This document shows positions 33,315-43,706 of a DNA stretch of 64,000 nucleotides, one piece after another. A program made the position numbers and the translations under genes. Where the stretch lies: NCBI RefSeq assembly GCF_003590775.1, contig NZ_QYUM01000002.1, forward strand, positions 372,001 to 436,000, written 5' to 3'. This stretch comes from Sphingomonas cavernae. Lineage in GTDB: Bacteria; Pseudomonadota; Alphaproteobacteria; Sphingomonadales; Sphingomonadaceae. Numbering within the stretch: the stretch's first letter is position 1; every line of letters begins with the position of its first letter. The notes beneath the pieces were generated by a model. That model ran no database searches. It saw only the letters and a list, made by a program, of their open reading frames with translations, and had not been told where the DNA came from.

Positions 33315-36300
33315 ATTCTCCGGTCGTCACCCTGGCAGCGGGGCGTCCCCGGATGGATGGCGCGGGTGGCCTGGGCGGCTTCAGCATCGCGGACGGGGCG
33401 ATCGACATTGGCGGCCAGGGCCTTGATGCCTCGGGCGCGCGGCTCGACCTGTTCGCGCGCGCGATTGCGGTCAATGCGGGCGTCTGGGCGGATGCGATCC
33501 ATGTCGCCGCGGGCGCCGCCGAGCTGGCGACGGCGGATGGTAGCATCATCGTGACCGCGCCTGGAACGCCAGCCCAGCCAGCGCCGTGCTTCGCGCTCGA
33601 TGTGGCGGCGCTCGGCGGCATGTACGCGGGTGCGATCCAGTTGATCGGCACCGAGGCGGGGCTCGGGGTCAATGTCGCGGGCGATCTGGCGTCGCTCGAG
33701 CGCGGCTTCAGCCTCGATGTGAACGGCAAGCTGACGCTGTCGGGCCGGATCACGAGCGGGGGCACGATCGACATCAAGGCGCAAGAGGCCGAGGTCACGG
33801 GGGCCGCCTATGCCGACGGACCGCTGGGGCTTGCAGTGCGCGGTGCTCTCACCGGCGACGGCATCATCGCGAGCGGGAGCAATCTTGCGGTGAGCGCGGG
33901 CACGATCGACCATGCTGGCGCGCTTGCGGCCGGGCTCGCGCGCGACGGCACGCTGACGCGCACGGGCAATCTGGCGATCCGCGCGACCGACAGCATGATG
34001 CTGTCGGGCCAGGCGCTCGCCACCGGCGCGGTCGGGATCTCGGGTCGCGAGATCGCGCTTGCCGGGCTGGTCCAGGGCAGCGATGTACGTCTGGCTGCGG
34101 TCGATGCGCTCGATATCGCCGCGGCGGGCCGGGTGGTCGCGGCAGGCGCGCTCGAGGCGGACGCTGCGACGCTCGTCAACCGCGGAATCCTGTCGGGTGG
34201 CAATGTGGGGCTGCGTTTCGGGCGTTTTGAGAACATTGGAGGCACGGTCGATGCGCGCGCGACGCTCGACCTGTCGGGTGACTGGATCAGCCTTCGGGAC
34301 AGCGTGATCCAGTCGCACGGTGCGGCGAGGATCGCGGCTGCCGGAGTGGCAAGCATCGGCGGCGCGATCCTCGCCCTTGGTTCTGATGGCTTTGAGATCG
34401 ACACAAGCGGCGCGGTCAGCGCCGCCGATACGGTTATAGGATCCAACGGAGCGCTCGGCCTGCGCGCGGGATCCTTGCTGCTGAGCGGCGCCGATGGCCA
34501 ATTGACCGCGGCCGGACCGCTCGGCGTCGCTGCGGTGGATACGCTGAGCGTTGCAGGCGGCGCGCGGATCGCGGGCAGTTCGGGACTAAGTTTGAGCGGC
34601 GCATCGGTCTCGGTGGAGGGCGGTGTCGTCGAGACCGCGGGGGCACTCGCGCTCGATGCGGACACGCTGGTCATCGGCGCTGCGGGCAGCATCAAGGGCG
34701 CCACGTTCGCGGTGGCGACGGGCGAGCTCGTCAATGACGGACTGCTGGCCGCGTTTGGCGCTGATGGCGCATCAGTACTCGCGGTAACGCGAACGATCGA
34801 CAACCGCGGCGAGATCGTCGTCGACAGTGCCGCGTTCGACCTGTCGGCGGGAACGCTGAGCAACGCGGGCACCATCGCGCATGCCGGCAGCGGCGCGCTG
34901 ACGGTTGACGCGGACAGCCTCGCCAACACCGTTGGTGCCAAGATCGCGGGCAATGGCGCGCTCGCTGTCACCGCAAGCGGGCTTGCCAATGCCGGTGACA
35001 TCAGCGCGGCGGGCGATGCGCGCTTTACGGTGTCGGGCTCGGTGTCCAGCACGGGCCTCATCGCGAGCGGCAACGGACTGTCGCTCGCGGCGGCGCAACT
35101 CACCAATGCCGGGACGATCGAGGCCGCCGCAGCACTTGACCTGCGCGCGAGCGATATTGTCAATTCGGGTTCGATCCTTGCCACCGGGACCGATACACTC
35201 ACGCTCGCCGCTACCGGCCCTTCGACAAGCTCAGGAGGGGCCGTCATAAACGGTGCCGGTGGCGTCATCGGCGGCAATGGCGCGGTCAAGATCACGGGCG
35301 CGAGCGTCGATCTGTCCAATGCGACGACCACGGCGCTCGGCACGCTCGACATTGTAGCGACCGCAGGCGACCTCCGCCTGGCGGGTCCCGACACGCTGGC
35401 GGCTTCGTCGGGCAACCTGTCGCTGGCGGCGACGGGCACGATCGATGCGAGCGAGGCGAGCCTCCGGACCGATGCCCTTGCTGCGATCGCCGCCGACCGC
35501 TTCGTGCTCGACGGCGGGCTGCTCCAGGCCGACGCCTTTGCACTGAACGCCGGCACATTGTCGCTCAGACGCGCCAGGTTGAGGCAGACGGGCACTCAGG
35601 ACTTTGTGCTGACCAGCAGCGGCAGCGTCGACTATTCGGGGGGCGAGATCTACGCCGCGGGCGCCAGTTTCACGCTCCATGCCGCCGAGATCCTCAATCT
35701 GGGCGGCGCGATCCTCCACGGCGGGACCGGGCGGCTCGATATCGCGGCCGCGGGGCTCCTCGACAACAGCGCCGGCGTCATCGGCACCAACGGATCGCTG
35801 GCGCTGGCCGCCGAGCGGCTCATCAATGCCGGTGGAGAAATCACCGCGGCGGGCGCCGCGCACGTCGCCATCGCACATGCCCTGAGCAACGACACCGGCC
35901 TTCTGGCGAGCGGCGACGCGCTGACACTGCGCGCCGGCGCCGTCTCGAACGCTTCGGGCCGGATCGAAAGCGCGGGCGACATGACGCTCGATGTCGCGAG
36001 CCTTATGGGCGGCAGTCTTTTGGCGGTGGCGCATGAGGGGATCAGCCTCAGCCTTACCGCGCAAGGGGCGATAGAGGCGGTGGACGTGTTGGGCTCTTCC
36101 GGCACCGCAACCCTGTCCGCCGCCTCTATCAGCCTCGCGCCCGGCGGCCGGCTGACCGCGGGCGGCCATCTGGCCGCGACCGCGACCGCGGGCGATATCG
36201 TGCTGGGGGGCGGCGTGCTCGATGCGTCCTCGATGTCCCTGAATGCTGCTTCCGGTTCGCTGCGTACCGGAAGCGGCGGGCTGATCGCGTCCCCCGGCGC

Positions 36301-39300
36301 GATCAGCCTCAAGGCGCCGGCGATCGATCTGTCGGGGGGCGTGCTCCAGGGCGCGAGCCTCGATCTTGTGGGCGGTTCGCTGATCAATGCGGGCGGCACG
36401 ATCGAAACCCCGGGCACAGCGACATTCGCCTTCACCGGCACGATCGACAATAGCGGCGGCGACATCCGCGCTGACAGCCTCACCATCGCCGCGGCCAGCC
36501 TCGTCAATGCACGGGGGACAATCGGCTCGGCTGGCACTGGGGTGTTTGCTCTCAACCTTGCTGAAGTGCCCGCAGGTGCACCCATGGGTATGGGTGTGCC
36601 TGCGGGTACTCTCGACAACAGCGCCGGCGTGCTTGCGAGCAATGGCGCGCTCGATCTTGCGGCGGGGTCCCTGGTCAATGCGGGGGGGCGCATCGAGACG
36701 CTGGGCGGTGGCACGCTCGGCCTGATCGAGGATTTCGACAATCGCAGCGGCGCGCTGCTGTCCAATGGCGCTCTCGCGCTCACCGCCGCCAGGCTGTTCA
36801 ATGATGCAGGGACGATCGACAGTCTCGCGGGCCTTGACGTCACCGTCTCGGGCATTCTCGACAATGGCGCGGGCACGATAGTGTCGCGCGCGGGCGCCAG
36901 TGCGCCCGCTGGTTCCGGGCTTGACCTCAGCGCGACGCTCGGGCTGACCAATGCGGCAGGCGGGACGATCGCGTCTTCGGGCGCCTTCACCCTCGCCACG
37001 CAGATCCTCGACAATCAGGGCGCGCTGTTTGCCGACGCGCTGAGCATCGACGCCGGCCAGATCTCCAATGGCGGCAGCCTCTCGGGCCGCACGCTCGATC
37101 TGCTGGCCGCGGTGCGCATCGCCAATAACGGCGCGATCGAAGGCGACGCGCTTTCGATCGAGGCCGGCCAGACGATCGCCAATAACGGCAAGATCGCAGC
37201 GGGCGTCGATGGACTTGCACTCGTGACCGAGACGCTCGCCAATCAAGGCGAGCTGGGGGCTGCGGGCACGGTTGCGCTCACCGCCTTCGGCATCGCCAAC
37301 AGCGGCACGATCGCGTCGGGCAGCGACCTGACCATCGACGCGCAAACCCTCACCAACGCCGCCTCAGGCACGCTCTGGGCCGCGCGCGACGGCAGGCTCA
37401 CGCTTGGCGAGACGCTGACCAATCGCGGCAGCCTTGGTGCTGCCCATGCGCTGTCGATCGTCGCCACCGACCTCGACAACGGTGCTGGAGCAGATGCCGG
37501 CACGATCGCGGCGGGAACCAGCCTGCACCTCGATGTCGGCACCGCGCGGCTGGGCAAGCTGGTCTCGGGCGGCGATCTCGGCTTTGCGCTTGGCGGAGAC
37601 TGGAGCCTTGGCGAAGGCGAGAGCCTGTCGGCTGCGGGCACGCTCAGCCTCGACATCGGCGGAAACGCCCTCAATCAGGGCCGGCTCGAGGGCGGGCGCG
37701 GGGTCAGCATCAGCGCGGGCGGCGATCTCACCAACGCCGCCACCGGCGCGATCGAGGGCGGTGTCGTCGATCTCGCCGCGGGCAATGCCATCGTCAATCT
37801 CGGGCTGATCAACGGCGGCGAGGTGACGCTCGCCGCCGATCGTATCGAGAACCGCGCGGCGATCTTCGGCGACACGGTCTCGGTCACGGGCAGGAGCGGC
37901 ATCCTCAACAGCGGCGCGCAGGCGGTGATCGCGGCGCGCGGCGACCTGCTCGATCTCAGATCCGATGGCACGATCGCCAATCTCGACCGCGCGCTCCTCT
38001 ACAGCCTTGGCGATATCAGCATCGGCGGCGCCAGCGGTGCGCGCGCTGCATCGCTCACCAACGGCTCTTCGACGATCGAGGCGCAGGGTTCGATCAGTCT
38101 CGCCGCCGACACCATCGTCAACGAGCGCACCCGCTTTGCATTCGGCACGGTCACCCAGGAAGACGTGCGCGTGCCCGTCGACAGGAGCAAGATCGATGTC
38201 GCGCCGGGCTCGACCTTGATGGGCGTGCGTGGCGTCGCCGACATCACCGAGACCGCGCTCATCGAGGATAGCGGCGAGGCGCGGATCATTGCAGGCGGCG
38301 ATATCGTGGCTGTCGGCAACAGCCTTGCCAACCGCTACTCGACAATCGCCGCGGGCGGCAATTTCGTGTTCAACGGCGGTTCGATTGCGAGCACGCAGGC
38401 GAGCGGCGCGGCCGGTGGCTTCACCAACGAGGCACTCACGGGTACGCGCACCTCGGTGACCACGATCAAGGGCGAGGTCAAGTCCTGTGGCCTCGGCGGT
38501 TCAGGGGCGTGCGACACGAGCTCGTTCGAAGACGGCCCCGTCACCACCACCGAGACCATCGTGGTCGCCCCGGGCGTGGTCTCGGCGGGCGGCACGGTGT
38601 CGATCACCGCCCCCACCATCGCCAATGTCGTGACGGGCAGCGGCGGCGATGCCAATGGCTATGCGCGCAGCGTCTCGGGCGCGGCGACGGGCGCGGTCGG
38701 GACAGGCGCCGGCGCGCAAGCGGTTGCGGGTGGAGATGCAGGCACCGTCTCGGGCGGTCTGGCGACCGATACGGTGACCGGGGTCGCGGGCGTCGATCTT
38801 TCGGGCGCCGCGCTCACCGTCACCGGCGGCCAGTTCGCGCTGGCAGGCGCGGTCACGGGCCCGGGCACGCTCGCCGGGCTCAAGGCCGAGATCATTGGCG
38901 GCGCGCCGGTGCTGTTCCTCGATCTGTCGGGTCTGTTCCGTTTCGCCGATCCACAGGCCTCCTATCTGGTCGAGACCGATCCCCGCTTCACCAATTATGG
39001 CAGCTTCCTGTCGAGCGACTATTTCCTCAACGCGCTCGGCTATGATCCCAGGCGCACGCAGAAGCGGCTGGGCGACGCGCTCTACGAGCAGAAGCTCATC
39101 ACCGACCAGCTCGTCGCCCAGGCCGGCATCGGGCGGCTCGCCGGCTATGCCAATAATGAAGAGCAGTACCGCGCGCTGATGGACAATGGCGTGCTCTACG
39201 CCAGGAGGTTCAACCTCGCGCCCGGTATCGGCCTGAGCGCGGAGCAGATGGCGACCTTGACCAGCGATATCGTGCTGCTGGTCGAGGTGACCGTCCAGAC

Positions 39301-42300
39301 GCCATCGGGTCCGCAAAAACTGCTGGCGCCCAGGCTCTATCTGGCGAGCGTCGGCACGCGCGACCTGACCTCGGGCGGCGCGGTGATCTCTGGCACCAAT
39401 GTCGCGCTGCGCGCGCCCGACGCGCTCGTCAATTCAGGGTTCATCCGCGCTACGCAAGCAAGCGACATCACCGGCGGCGACATCCTCAATACCGGGCGCC
39501 TCGAGCTGGGCGGCGTTGGCAGCGTCCATGCGACCAACGATCTCGTCAATCGCGGCGGCACGATCACCGGCGGCAATCTCACGCTGTCGGCGGACCGCGA
39601 CCTGAGGCTCGAGAACGCGACCCAGACGACACGCACCGCGACCGCCTGGCGCGACGACCGCAGGCATTACGGCAGCGCGACCGAGACCAGTGTCACCAGC
39701 ATCGCGGGGCATGTGACGACGACCGGCGATTTGTCGATGTCCGCTGGCCGCAGGCTTGCCGTCACCGGCACCGATATCGATGTCGGCGGCAATCTGGCCG
39801 CCCGGGGTGAGGACGGCATCAGCATAGCCTCCGCCATCGACAGCGCGAGCAGCACACGCGAAGGGCGCGACGGCAAGACGCGCTTCAGCGAGAGCGCGTC
39901 GAGCACAACCAACCGCCTGTCCACCATCACCGTCGGCGGCGATGCCAGCTTTACAACGCCGGGGGCATTCTCGGTCAAGGGCGCCGAGATCGATGCCCGG
40001 GGCGCGCTCAACGCCGACGCGGGCAGCATCGCGCTCGAGGGCGTGACCGACAAGGCATCGGTCACGGTCGACACGCTCAGGAAGACTTCGGGACTGCTCT
40101 CCTCGAAGAAGACCACGACGCATTACGAGGCAAGCGACGAGACGGTGGTCGCATCCACCCTGTCGGGAGACACCGTCGCCCTGCACGGCCGCGACGGCGT
40201 GCGCGTGCTCAGCGGCAATGTGGTGGGCACGGACGATGTGCGGGTCGCGAGCGACCAGGGCGATGTCACCATCGGCGCGCTCGCCGAGCATGATCACCAG
40301 GCCTCGAGCGTCAAGGTCAAGCAGTCGGGGGTCAGCATGAGCGGCGGCGGACTGTTCGCGGGGGTTGCCAGGACGCGCCAGGACGAGACCGCCGACAGCA
40401 CAAACCATGTCGGATCGCTGATCGGCTCGGCGACCGGCGACGTCACGCTCGCGGCCCCCCGGGGGACGGTGCGGGTGACCGGCAGCGACGTGGTCGCGCC
40501 CGAGGGCGGCGTCACGTTGGGCGGCGAGAATGTGATCATCGAGCATGCCACCGATACCGTGGATACCACGTCCTTGAACACGTCATCCTCGTTCGGACTG
40601 TCGATCAAGCCCTATGAGAATGTCTCGGGTGCGGTGAAGAGCGTGACGGGGCTGCCCGGACGGATTGATGATCGCGCCGCGGGCGGTGCGGCGCAGACCG
40701 GCGTGACCGCGGTCTCCGAGACGCTGCGCACGGTCGACAGCGTGCTGGGCGCGGTCACCAACGCCGCGGGCATCTCTGCCAATCTCGGCTTCTCGAAGAG
40801 CAAATCGACGAGTGAGAGCCATGCAGAGCTTGTCTCAGGCTCGACGGTCGCGGCGCGCGAGGTGAACATTGTTGCCAACGGGTCCGCCGCTGGAGCGCCC
40901 GCGGGGTCGGGCGCGTCCGCGGGGACCCTAACGGTCACCGGCTCGGATATCACCGCGACCGACGACATGCTGCTCGATGCGAACGAGATCCTGCTGCAAT
41001 CGGCCGAGAACAGCTTCGAGAGCAGCTCCAAGAACAAGAGTTCGGGCGCCGGCATCGGCGCGACGGTCGGGGTCGGCGCGGGCGGGATCACGGCGGCCCC
41101 CAACGCGTTCTTCTCGAGCTCGAGGGGCAGCAGCACGTCCGCCTCGGTTGAGCAGGTCAATACGCATGTCACCGCGGACAACACCCTCACCATCCGCTCG
41201 CACGGTGATACCACGCTTAAGGGCGCGGTCGCCGAGGGTCACGATGTGGTCGCTGATGTGGGCGGCGATCTCACCGTCGAGAGTGTGGAGGACACCGCGA
41301 GCAGTCACGGCAATACATCGAGTTTTGGCGCGTCAATCACTGGCCCAAGCACCAATGGTGCGGGGCTGGCCAAAAAGCTTGGCGTAGGCAGCCTCGGCAA
41401 GGTTGATGCCGCGCTGGGCGGACAGGCCGGAACTCCGGTCACTGGGCCCGCCGGGTTTGGCGCGAGCGTTTCGGCGTCGAAGAGCAGCGCGGACTCGGCG
41501 GTGGTCCGGGATCAATCGGCGCTGATCGCGCGCGGCGGCGATCTGAAAGCCGATGTCTCTGGCACGACCAACATCATCGGCGGCGTGATCGCCGCGGTCG
41601 ACGAGGCGGGCAATGATACGGGTCGGCTGAGCCTTGAGATGGGCGCGCTTCAGGTCAGCGACATCGCCGACAGCGCGAGGTCGCGCGACGTGTCGGTCGG
41701 CGTGTCGGCCAGTGTCAACGATCCGTTCAAGGCCGGGCTCCCCGGCGCGAACAGTCCGGTGGTCGACGGCAGCTATGCAAGCTCGACCTTCGCCCAGGAG
41801 ACGCGCGGCACGGTCGGCCAGGGCACTGTCACGGTCGGCGATCCGGCGGGCGGCACGCCGCTCACCGAGATCAATCGCGACGTGGCGCAGTCGCAGGTGG
41901 TGACGAAGGACACGCAGAGCGCCTTCACCGTCTATGCGAGCGAACCGGCGGCGCGCGAACTGGCCGCGCTGGGGAAGGGCGATGTCGCCAACAGCGCGAT
42001 CCTGAAAAGCGCCAAGGACCTAGCGAAGGACTTTGACGGCAACGACGCCACGCGCTCGGCGCTCGCGGACGATCTGCTCGCGATCGGCAATGCGCTGAAG
42101 GTTCCGGCCGCGCGCCAGGCACAAGATGCGATCGACGAGAAGACGACACAAGCCGTGCTGGCGCTCGGTCCGAATGCCGATCCGGACCAGGTCGCTGCGA
42201 TCATCGAGGCGGCCAATGCGGAGAAGGTGGCCGCCTATCGCGCAGCGTTCCCGAATTCTGGGATACCGGACACGCCCGAAGGCGACCGGTCAATCGCGCT

Positions 42301-43336
42301 GATCCTCAACGGCAACACGCTCGACGGGCTTGCAGGCAAGCCGTTGAGCGACGCCGACAAGGCGCTGGTGAGGGCACTTGGCGCAGCGTCCGAGCGCAAT
42401 GCGGTCGCCAATGGCGCGCCCGAGGGGGCGATCGTTGTCGACGGCAATCCCACCGACGCCGACCTGTTGGCGCGCGCGATGGGCAAGCTGGTCAAGGAGG
42501 CGGGATCGGCGTTCAAGCAGAACGCGCCCGAGGCCTCGGGGGTGGTTGTCGGCACGGGCGATGCGCTGCTTGGCGACATCAAGACCCAGGCCGAGCTGCT
42601 CGGCAACGCGGCCGCCTATCCGATCAACAAGATGACCGACGGCGCGGTGTTCTCCAATGCCGACGATGTGGTCGAGGGTGTCGCGGGGGCGTTCATCGAC
42701 AAGGGCAAGCAGGCACTTACCGACCCGGCCGCGTTCGCTGCCGACTATGTGCGCGACAAGAAGGCAATGGTCGACCAGTACGTCCGGGGTGGCGAGACGG
42801 CCGCGCAGGGTAAGGCGACAGGCAATGCCGACCAGCAGTTCGAGGGCCGCGCGCAACAGGGCGAGGCCGCCGGCCCGCTCGTGCTCGACATCGTCAAGGC
42901 CATCACCACAGGCGGCGCCAGCTCCGCCGCCTCCATCCTCCTGCCAGGGCACAAGGACAAGGTCGATCTACCAAACAAGCCTACTTCGGCCGGCGAGTTT
43001 GAGAAGAGTTTGGTGGGCTTATCTCCCGGCGAGCGCGTAGCAACGGTTCGCACGAAACTGGCCGACGTGGCGACGGGTAACGGATGGATGAAGGATAGCA
43101 AGCTGTCCCGTATAAACGGCCGAGACATCTATCGTGATCCAAAAACTGGCAATTATTATGCGGTTGATAGTCAGCATGGTCGCTATGAGATTTTGGACAA
43201 AAGAGGCAACCATCAAGGTGAAATGAATATAGATGGATCAATTTATGAAGATAAAAAAGATATATCTGGAAAGCATGACATAAAACTGGGATTTTTCTAT
43301 GACTCAATCAGAATGGATGCGGCTTATAAAATTTGA
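33299..43336 (+). CDS. CdiA/FHA-type exoprotein body with C-terminal colicin E3-like toxin domain
   Basis: More than 3300 residues; the frame is in phase with the TPS fragment only after a one-base correction (first in-frame ATG 33353). Long hemagglutinin repeats of the LDNSAG...LTLSA type form the predicted filament. The conserved CdiA segment YLVETDPRFTNYGSFLSSDY ... KRLGDALYEQKLI ... LTSDIVLLVEV is at about 38966-39320. FHA-2 type repeats follow (39560-41300). The last about 110 residues are a separate AT-rich tip with GNYYAVDSQHGRYE. D (43166), H (43175) and E (43187) have the same D-x2-H-x3-E spacing as the catalytic residues of colicin E3, a 16S rRNA nuclease. No VENN motif was found. 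Secretion by a CdiB partner is expected but none is in the window. Confidence 0.85.
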   Translation, partial: GCGFLNSPVVTLAAGRPRMDGAGGLGGFSIADGAIDIGGQGLDASGARLDLFARAIAVNAGVWADAIHVAAGAAELATADGSIIVTAPGTPAQPAPCFALDVAALGGMYAGAIQLIGTEAGLGVNVAGDLASLERGFSLDVNGKLTLSGRITSGGTIDIKAQEAEVTGAAYADGPLGLAVRGALTGDGIIASGSNLAVSAGTIDHAGALAAGLARDGTLTRTGNLAIRATDSMMLSGQALATGAVGISGREIALAGLVQGSDVRLAAVDALDIAAAGRVVAAGALEADAATLVNRGILSGGNVGLRFGRFENIGGTVDARATLDLSGDWISLRDSVIQSHGAARIAAAGVASIGGAILALGSDGFEIDTSGAVSAADTVIGSNGALGLRAGSLLLSGADGQLTAAGPLGVAAVDTLSVAGGARIAGSSGLSLSGASVSVEGGVVETAGALALDADTLVIGAAGSIKGATFAVATGELVNDGLLAAFGADGASVLAVTRTIDNRGEIVVDSAAFDLSAGTLSNAGTIAHAGSGALTVDADSLANTVGAKIAGNGALAVTASGLANAGDISAAGDARFTVSGSVSSTGLIASGNGLSLAAAQLTNAGTIEAAAALDLRASDIVNSGSILATGTDTLTLAATGPSTSSGGAVINGAGGVIGGNGAVKITGASVDLSNATTTALGTLDIVATAGDLRLAGPDTLAASSGNLSLAATGTIDASEASLRTDALAAIAADRFVLDGGLLQADAFALNAGTLSLRRARLRQTGTQDFVLTSSGSVDYSGGEIYAAGASFTLHAAEILNLGGAILHGGTGRLDIAAAGLLDNSAGVIGTNGSLALAAERLINAGGEITAAGAAHVAIAHALSNDTGLLASGDALTLRAGAVSNASGRIESAGDMTLDVASLMGGSLLAVAHEGISLSLTAQGAIEAVDVLGSSGTATLSAASISLAPGGRLTAGGHLAATATAGDIVLGGGVLDASSMSLNAASGSLRTGSGGLIASPGAISLKAPAIDLSGGVLQGASLDLVGGSLINAGGTIETPGTATFAFTGTIDNSGGDIRADSLTIAAASLVNARGTIGSAGTGVFALNLAEVPAGAPMGMGVPAGTLDNSAGVLASNGALDLAAGSLVNAGGRIETLGGGTLGLIEDFDNRSGALLSNGALALTAARLFNDAGTIDSLAGLDVTVSGILDNGAGTIVSRAGASAPAGSGLDLSATLGLTNAAGGTIASSGAFTLATQILDNQGALFADALSIDAGQISNGGSLSGRTLDLLAAVRIANNGAIEGDALSIEAGQTIANNGKIAAGVDGLALVTETLANQGELGAAGTVALTAFGIANSGTIASGSDLTIDAQTLTNAASGTLWAARDGRLTLGETLTNRGSLGAAHALSIVATDLDNGAGADAGTIAAGTSLHLDVGTARLGKLVSGGDLGFALGGDWSLGEGESLSAAGTLSLDIGGNALNQGRLEGGRGVSISAGGDLTNAATGAIEGGVVDLAAGNAIVNLGLINGGEVTLAADRIENRAAIFGDTVSVTGRSGILNSGAQAVIAARGDLLDLRSDGTIANLDRALLYSLGDISIGGASGARAASLTNGSSTIEAQGSISLAADTIVNERTRFAFGTVTQEDVRVPVDRSKIDVAPGSTLMGVRGVADITETALIEDSGEARIIAGGDIVAVGNSLANRYSTIAAGGNFVFNGGSIASTQASGAAGGFTNEALTGTRTSVTTIKGEVKSCGLGGSGACDTSSFEDGPVTTTETIVVAPGVVSAGGTVSITAPTIANVVTGSGGDANGYARSVSGAATGAVGTGAGAQAVAGGDAGTVSGGLATDTVTGVAGVDLSGAALTVTGGQFALAGAVTGPGTLAGLKAEIIGGAPVLFLDLSGLFRFADPQASYLVETDPRFTNYGSFLSSDYFLNALGYDPRRTQKRLGDALYEQKLITDQLVAQAGIGRLAGYANNEEQYRALMDNGVLYARRFNLAPGIGLSAEQMATLTSDIVLLVEVTVQTPSGPQKLLAPRLYLASVGTRDLTSGGAVISGTNVALRAPDALVNSGFIRATQASDITGGDILNTGRLELGGVGSVHATNDLVNRGGTITGGNLTLSADRDLRLENATQTTRTATAWRDDRRHYGSATETSVTSIAGHVTTTGDLSMSAGRRLAVTGTDIDVGGNLAARGEDGISIASAIDSASSTREGRDGKTRFSESASSTTNRLSTITVGGDASFTTPGAFSVKGAEIDARGALNADAGSIALEGVTDKASVTVDTLRKTSGLLSSKKTTTHYEASDETVVASTLSGDTVALHGRDGVRVLSGNVVGTDDVRVASDQGDVTIGALAEHDHQASSVKVKQSGVSMSGGGLFAGVARTRQDETADSTNHVGSLIGSATGDVTLAAPRGTVRVTGSDVVAPEGGVTLGGENVIIEHATDTVDTTSLNTSSSFGLSIKPYENVSGAVKSVTGLPGRIDDRAAGGAAQTGVTAVSETLRTVDSVLGAVTNAAGISANLGFSKSKSTSESHAELVSGSTVAAREVNIVANGSAAGAPAGSGASAGTLTVTGSDITATDDMLLDANEILLQSAENSFESSSKNKSSGAGIGATVGVGAGGITAAPNAFFSSSRGSSTSASVEQVNTHVTADNTLTIRSHGDTTLKGAVAEGHDVVADVGGDLTVESVEDTASSHGNTSSFGASITGPSTNGAGLAKKLGVGSLGKVDAALGGQAGTPVTGPAGFGASVSASKSSADSAVVRDQSALIARGGDLKADVSGTTNIIGGVIAAVDEAGNDTGRLSLEMGALQVSDIADSARSRDVSVGVSASVNDPFKAGLPGANSPVVDGSYASSTFAQETRGTVGQGTVTVGDPAGGTPLTEINRDVAQSQVVTKDTQSAFTVYASEPAARELAALGKGDVANSAILKSAKDLAKDFDGNDATRSALADDLLAIGNALKVPAARQAQDAIDEKTTQAVLALGPNADPDQVAAIIEAANAEKVAAYRAAFPNSGIPDTPEGDRSIALILNGNTLDGLAGKPLSDADKALVRALGAASERNAVANGAPEGAIVVDGNPTDADLLARAMGKLVKEAGSAFKQNAPEASGVVVGTGDALLGDIKTQAELLGNAAAYPINKMTDGAVFSNADDVVEGVAGAFIDKGKQALTDPAAFAADYVRDKKAMVDQYVRGGETAAQGKATGNADQQFEGRAQQGEAAGPLVLDIVKAITTGGASSAASILLPGHKDKVDLPNKPTSAGEFEKSLVGLSPGERVATVRTKLADVATGNGWMKDSKLSRINGRDIYRDPKTGNYYAVDSQHGRYEILDKRGNHQGEMNIDGSIYEDKKDISGKHDIKLGFFYDSIRMDAAYKI
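35216..35236 (+). repeat. Dispersed repeat fragment inside exoprotein gene
   Basis: The motif GGCCCTTCGACAAGCTCAGG, a common intergenic repeat sequence in sphingomonads, is present in frame in the exoprotein coding region (encoding GPSTSSG). It keeps the reading frame. Confidence 0.55.
36569..36606. repeat. Long imperfect hairpin inside exoprotein gene
   Basis: CCCGCAGGTGCACCCA (36569-36584) faces TGGGTGTGCCTGCGGG (36591-36606), 14 of 16 positions pairing. It encodes VPAGAPMGMGVPAG and interrupts the regular repeat pattern of the protein, so it looks like an inserted palindrome. Confidence 0.5.
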
Positions 43337-43634
43337 ATCAGATGTAATTGTTAGGGGCTCTGTAATTCGTTTTCCAGCAAAGTGGCCCTATGAAGATATC
43401 GTCGACTTCATGGTGTTTGATCCATTGGAGTGCGACACGGGTATGGGGCTCATAGTTTCGTCGGGATACAAGGGTGGGCTAATATCCGTTATTCTTCCGA
43501 AAGAATCTGAGATAAGACGATCGATTTCGGCAAAATGGCTGAAGGAAAATTGGAAGAAATGGGTATACCCGGAGTGTAGCGTCGATGATGTCTATGTTTG
43601 TGAAGGATATCCTGTTCCAGACACACTGCCATAG
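43299..43634 (+). CDS. cdiI: Contact-dependent inhibition immunity protein (Imm45-like)
   Basis: The 111-residue protein starts at ATG 43299 inside the last codons of the exoprotein gene (38-base overlap), the usual position of cdiI. The sequence has the pattern VIRFPAKWPYEDIVDFMVF...IVSSGYKGGLISVILPKES...WLKENWKKWVYPEC, which I recognise as similar to the Imm45 family of immunity proteins. It would bind and block the toxin tip, protecting sister cells. A shorter start at 43317 is possible. AT-rich composition matches the toxin tip, so both were probably acquired together. Confidence 0.75.
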   Translation: MTQSEWMRLIKFESDVIVRGSVIRFPAKWPYEDIVDFMVFDPLECDTGMGLIVSSGYKGGLISVILPKESEIRRSISAKWLKENWKKWVYPECSVDDVYVCEGYPVPDTLP

Positions 43635-43706
43635 CCGGAAGCGGTTGGTTGATGACACAGTCGCCAAAATTAAATCCAGAAACCAAGCGCTTTGGATAAT
43701 TGATTG

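Noticed and set aside
33808-37345. Long minus-strand frames opposite the exoprotein
   Set aside because: Repetitive coding DNA of high GC gives long antisense frames rich in Pro/Ala/Ser; no start context or motif.
33353-43336. CRISPR-like or tandem DNA repeat array in the exoprotein region
   Set aside because: The periodicity is at protein level (hemagglutinin repeats) with diverged DNA; no constant repeat and spacer pattern.
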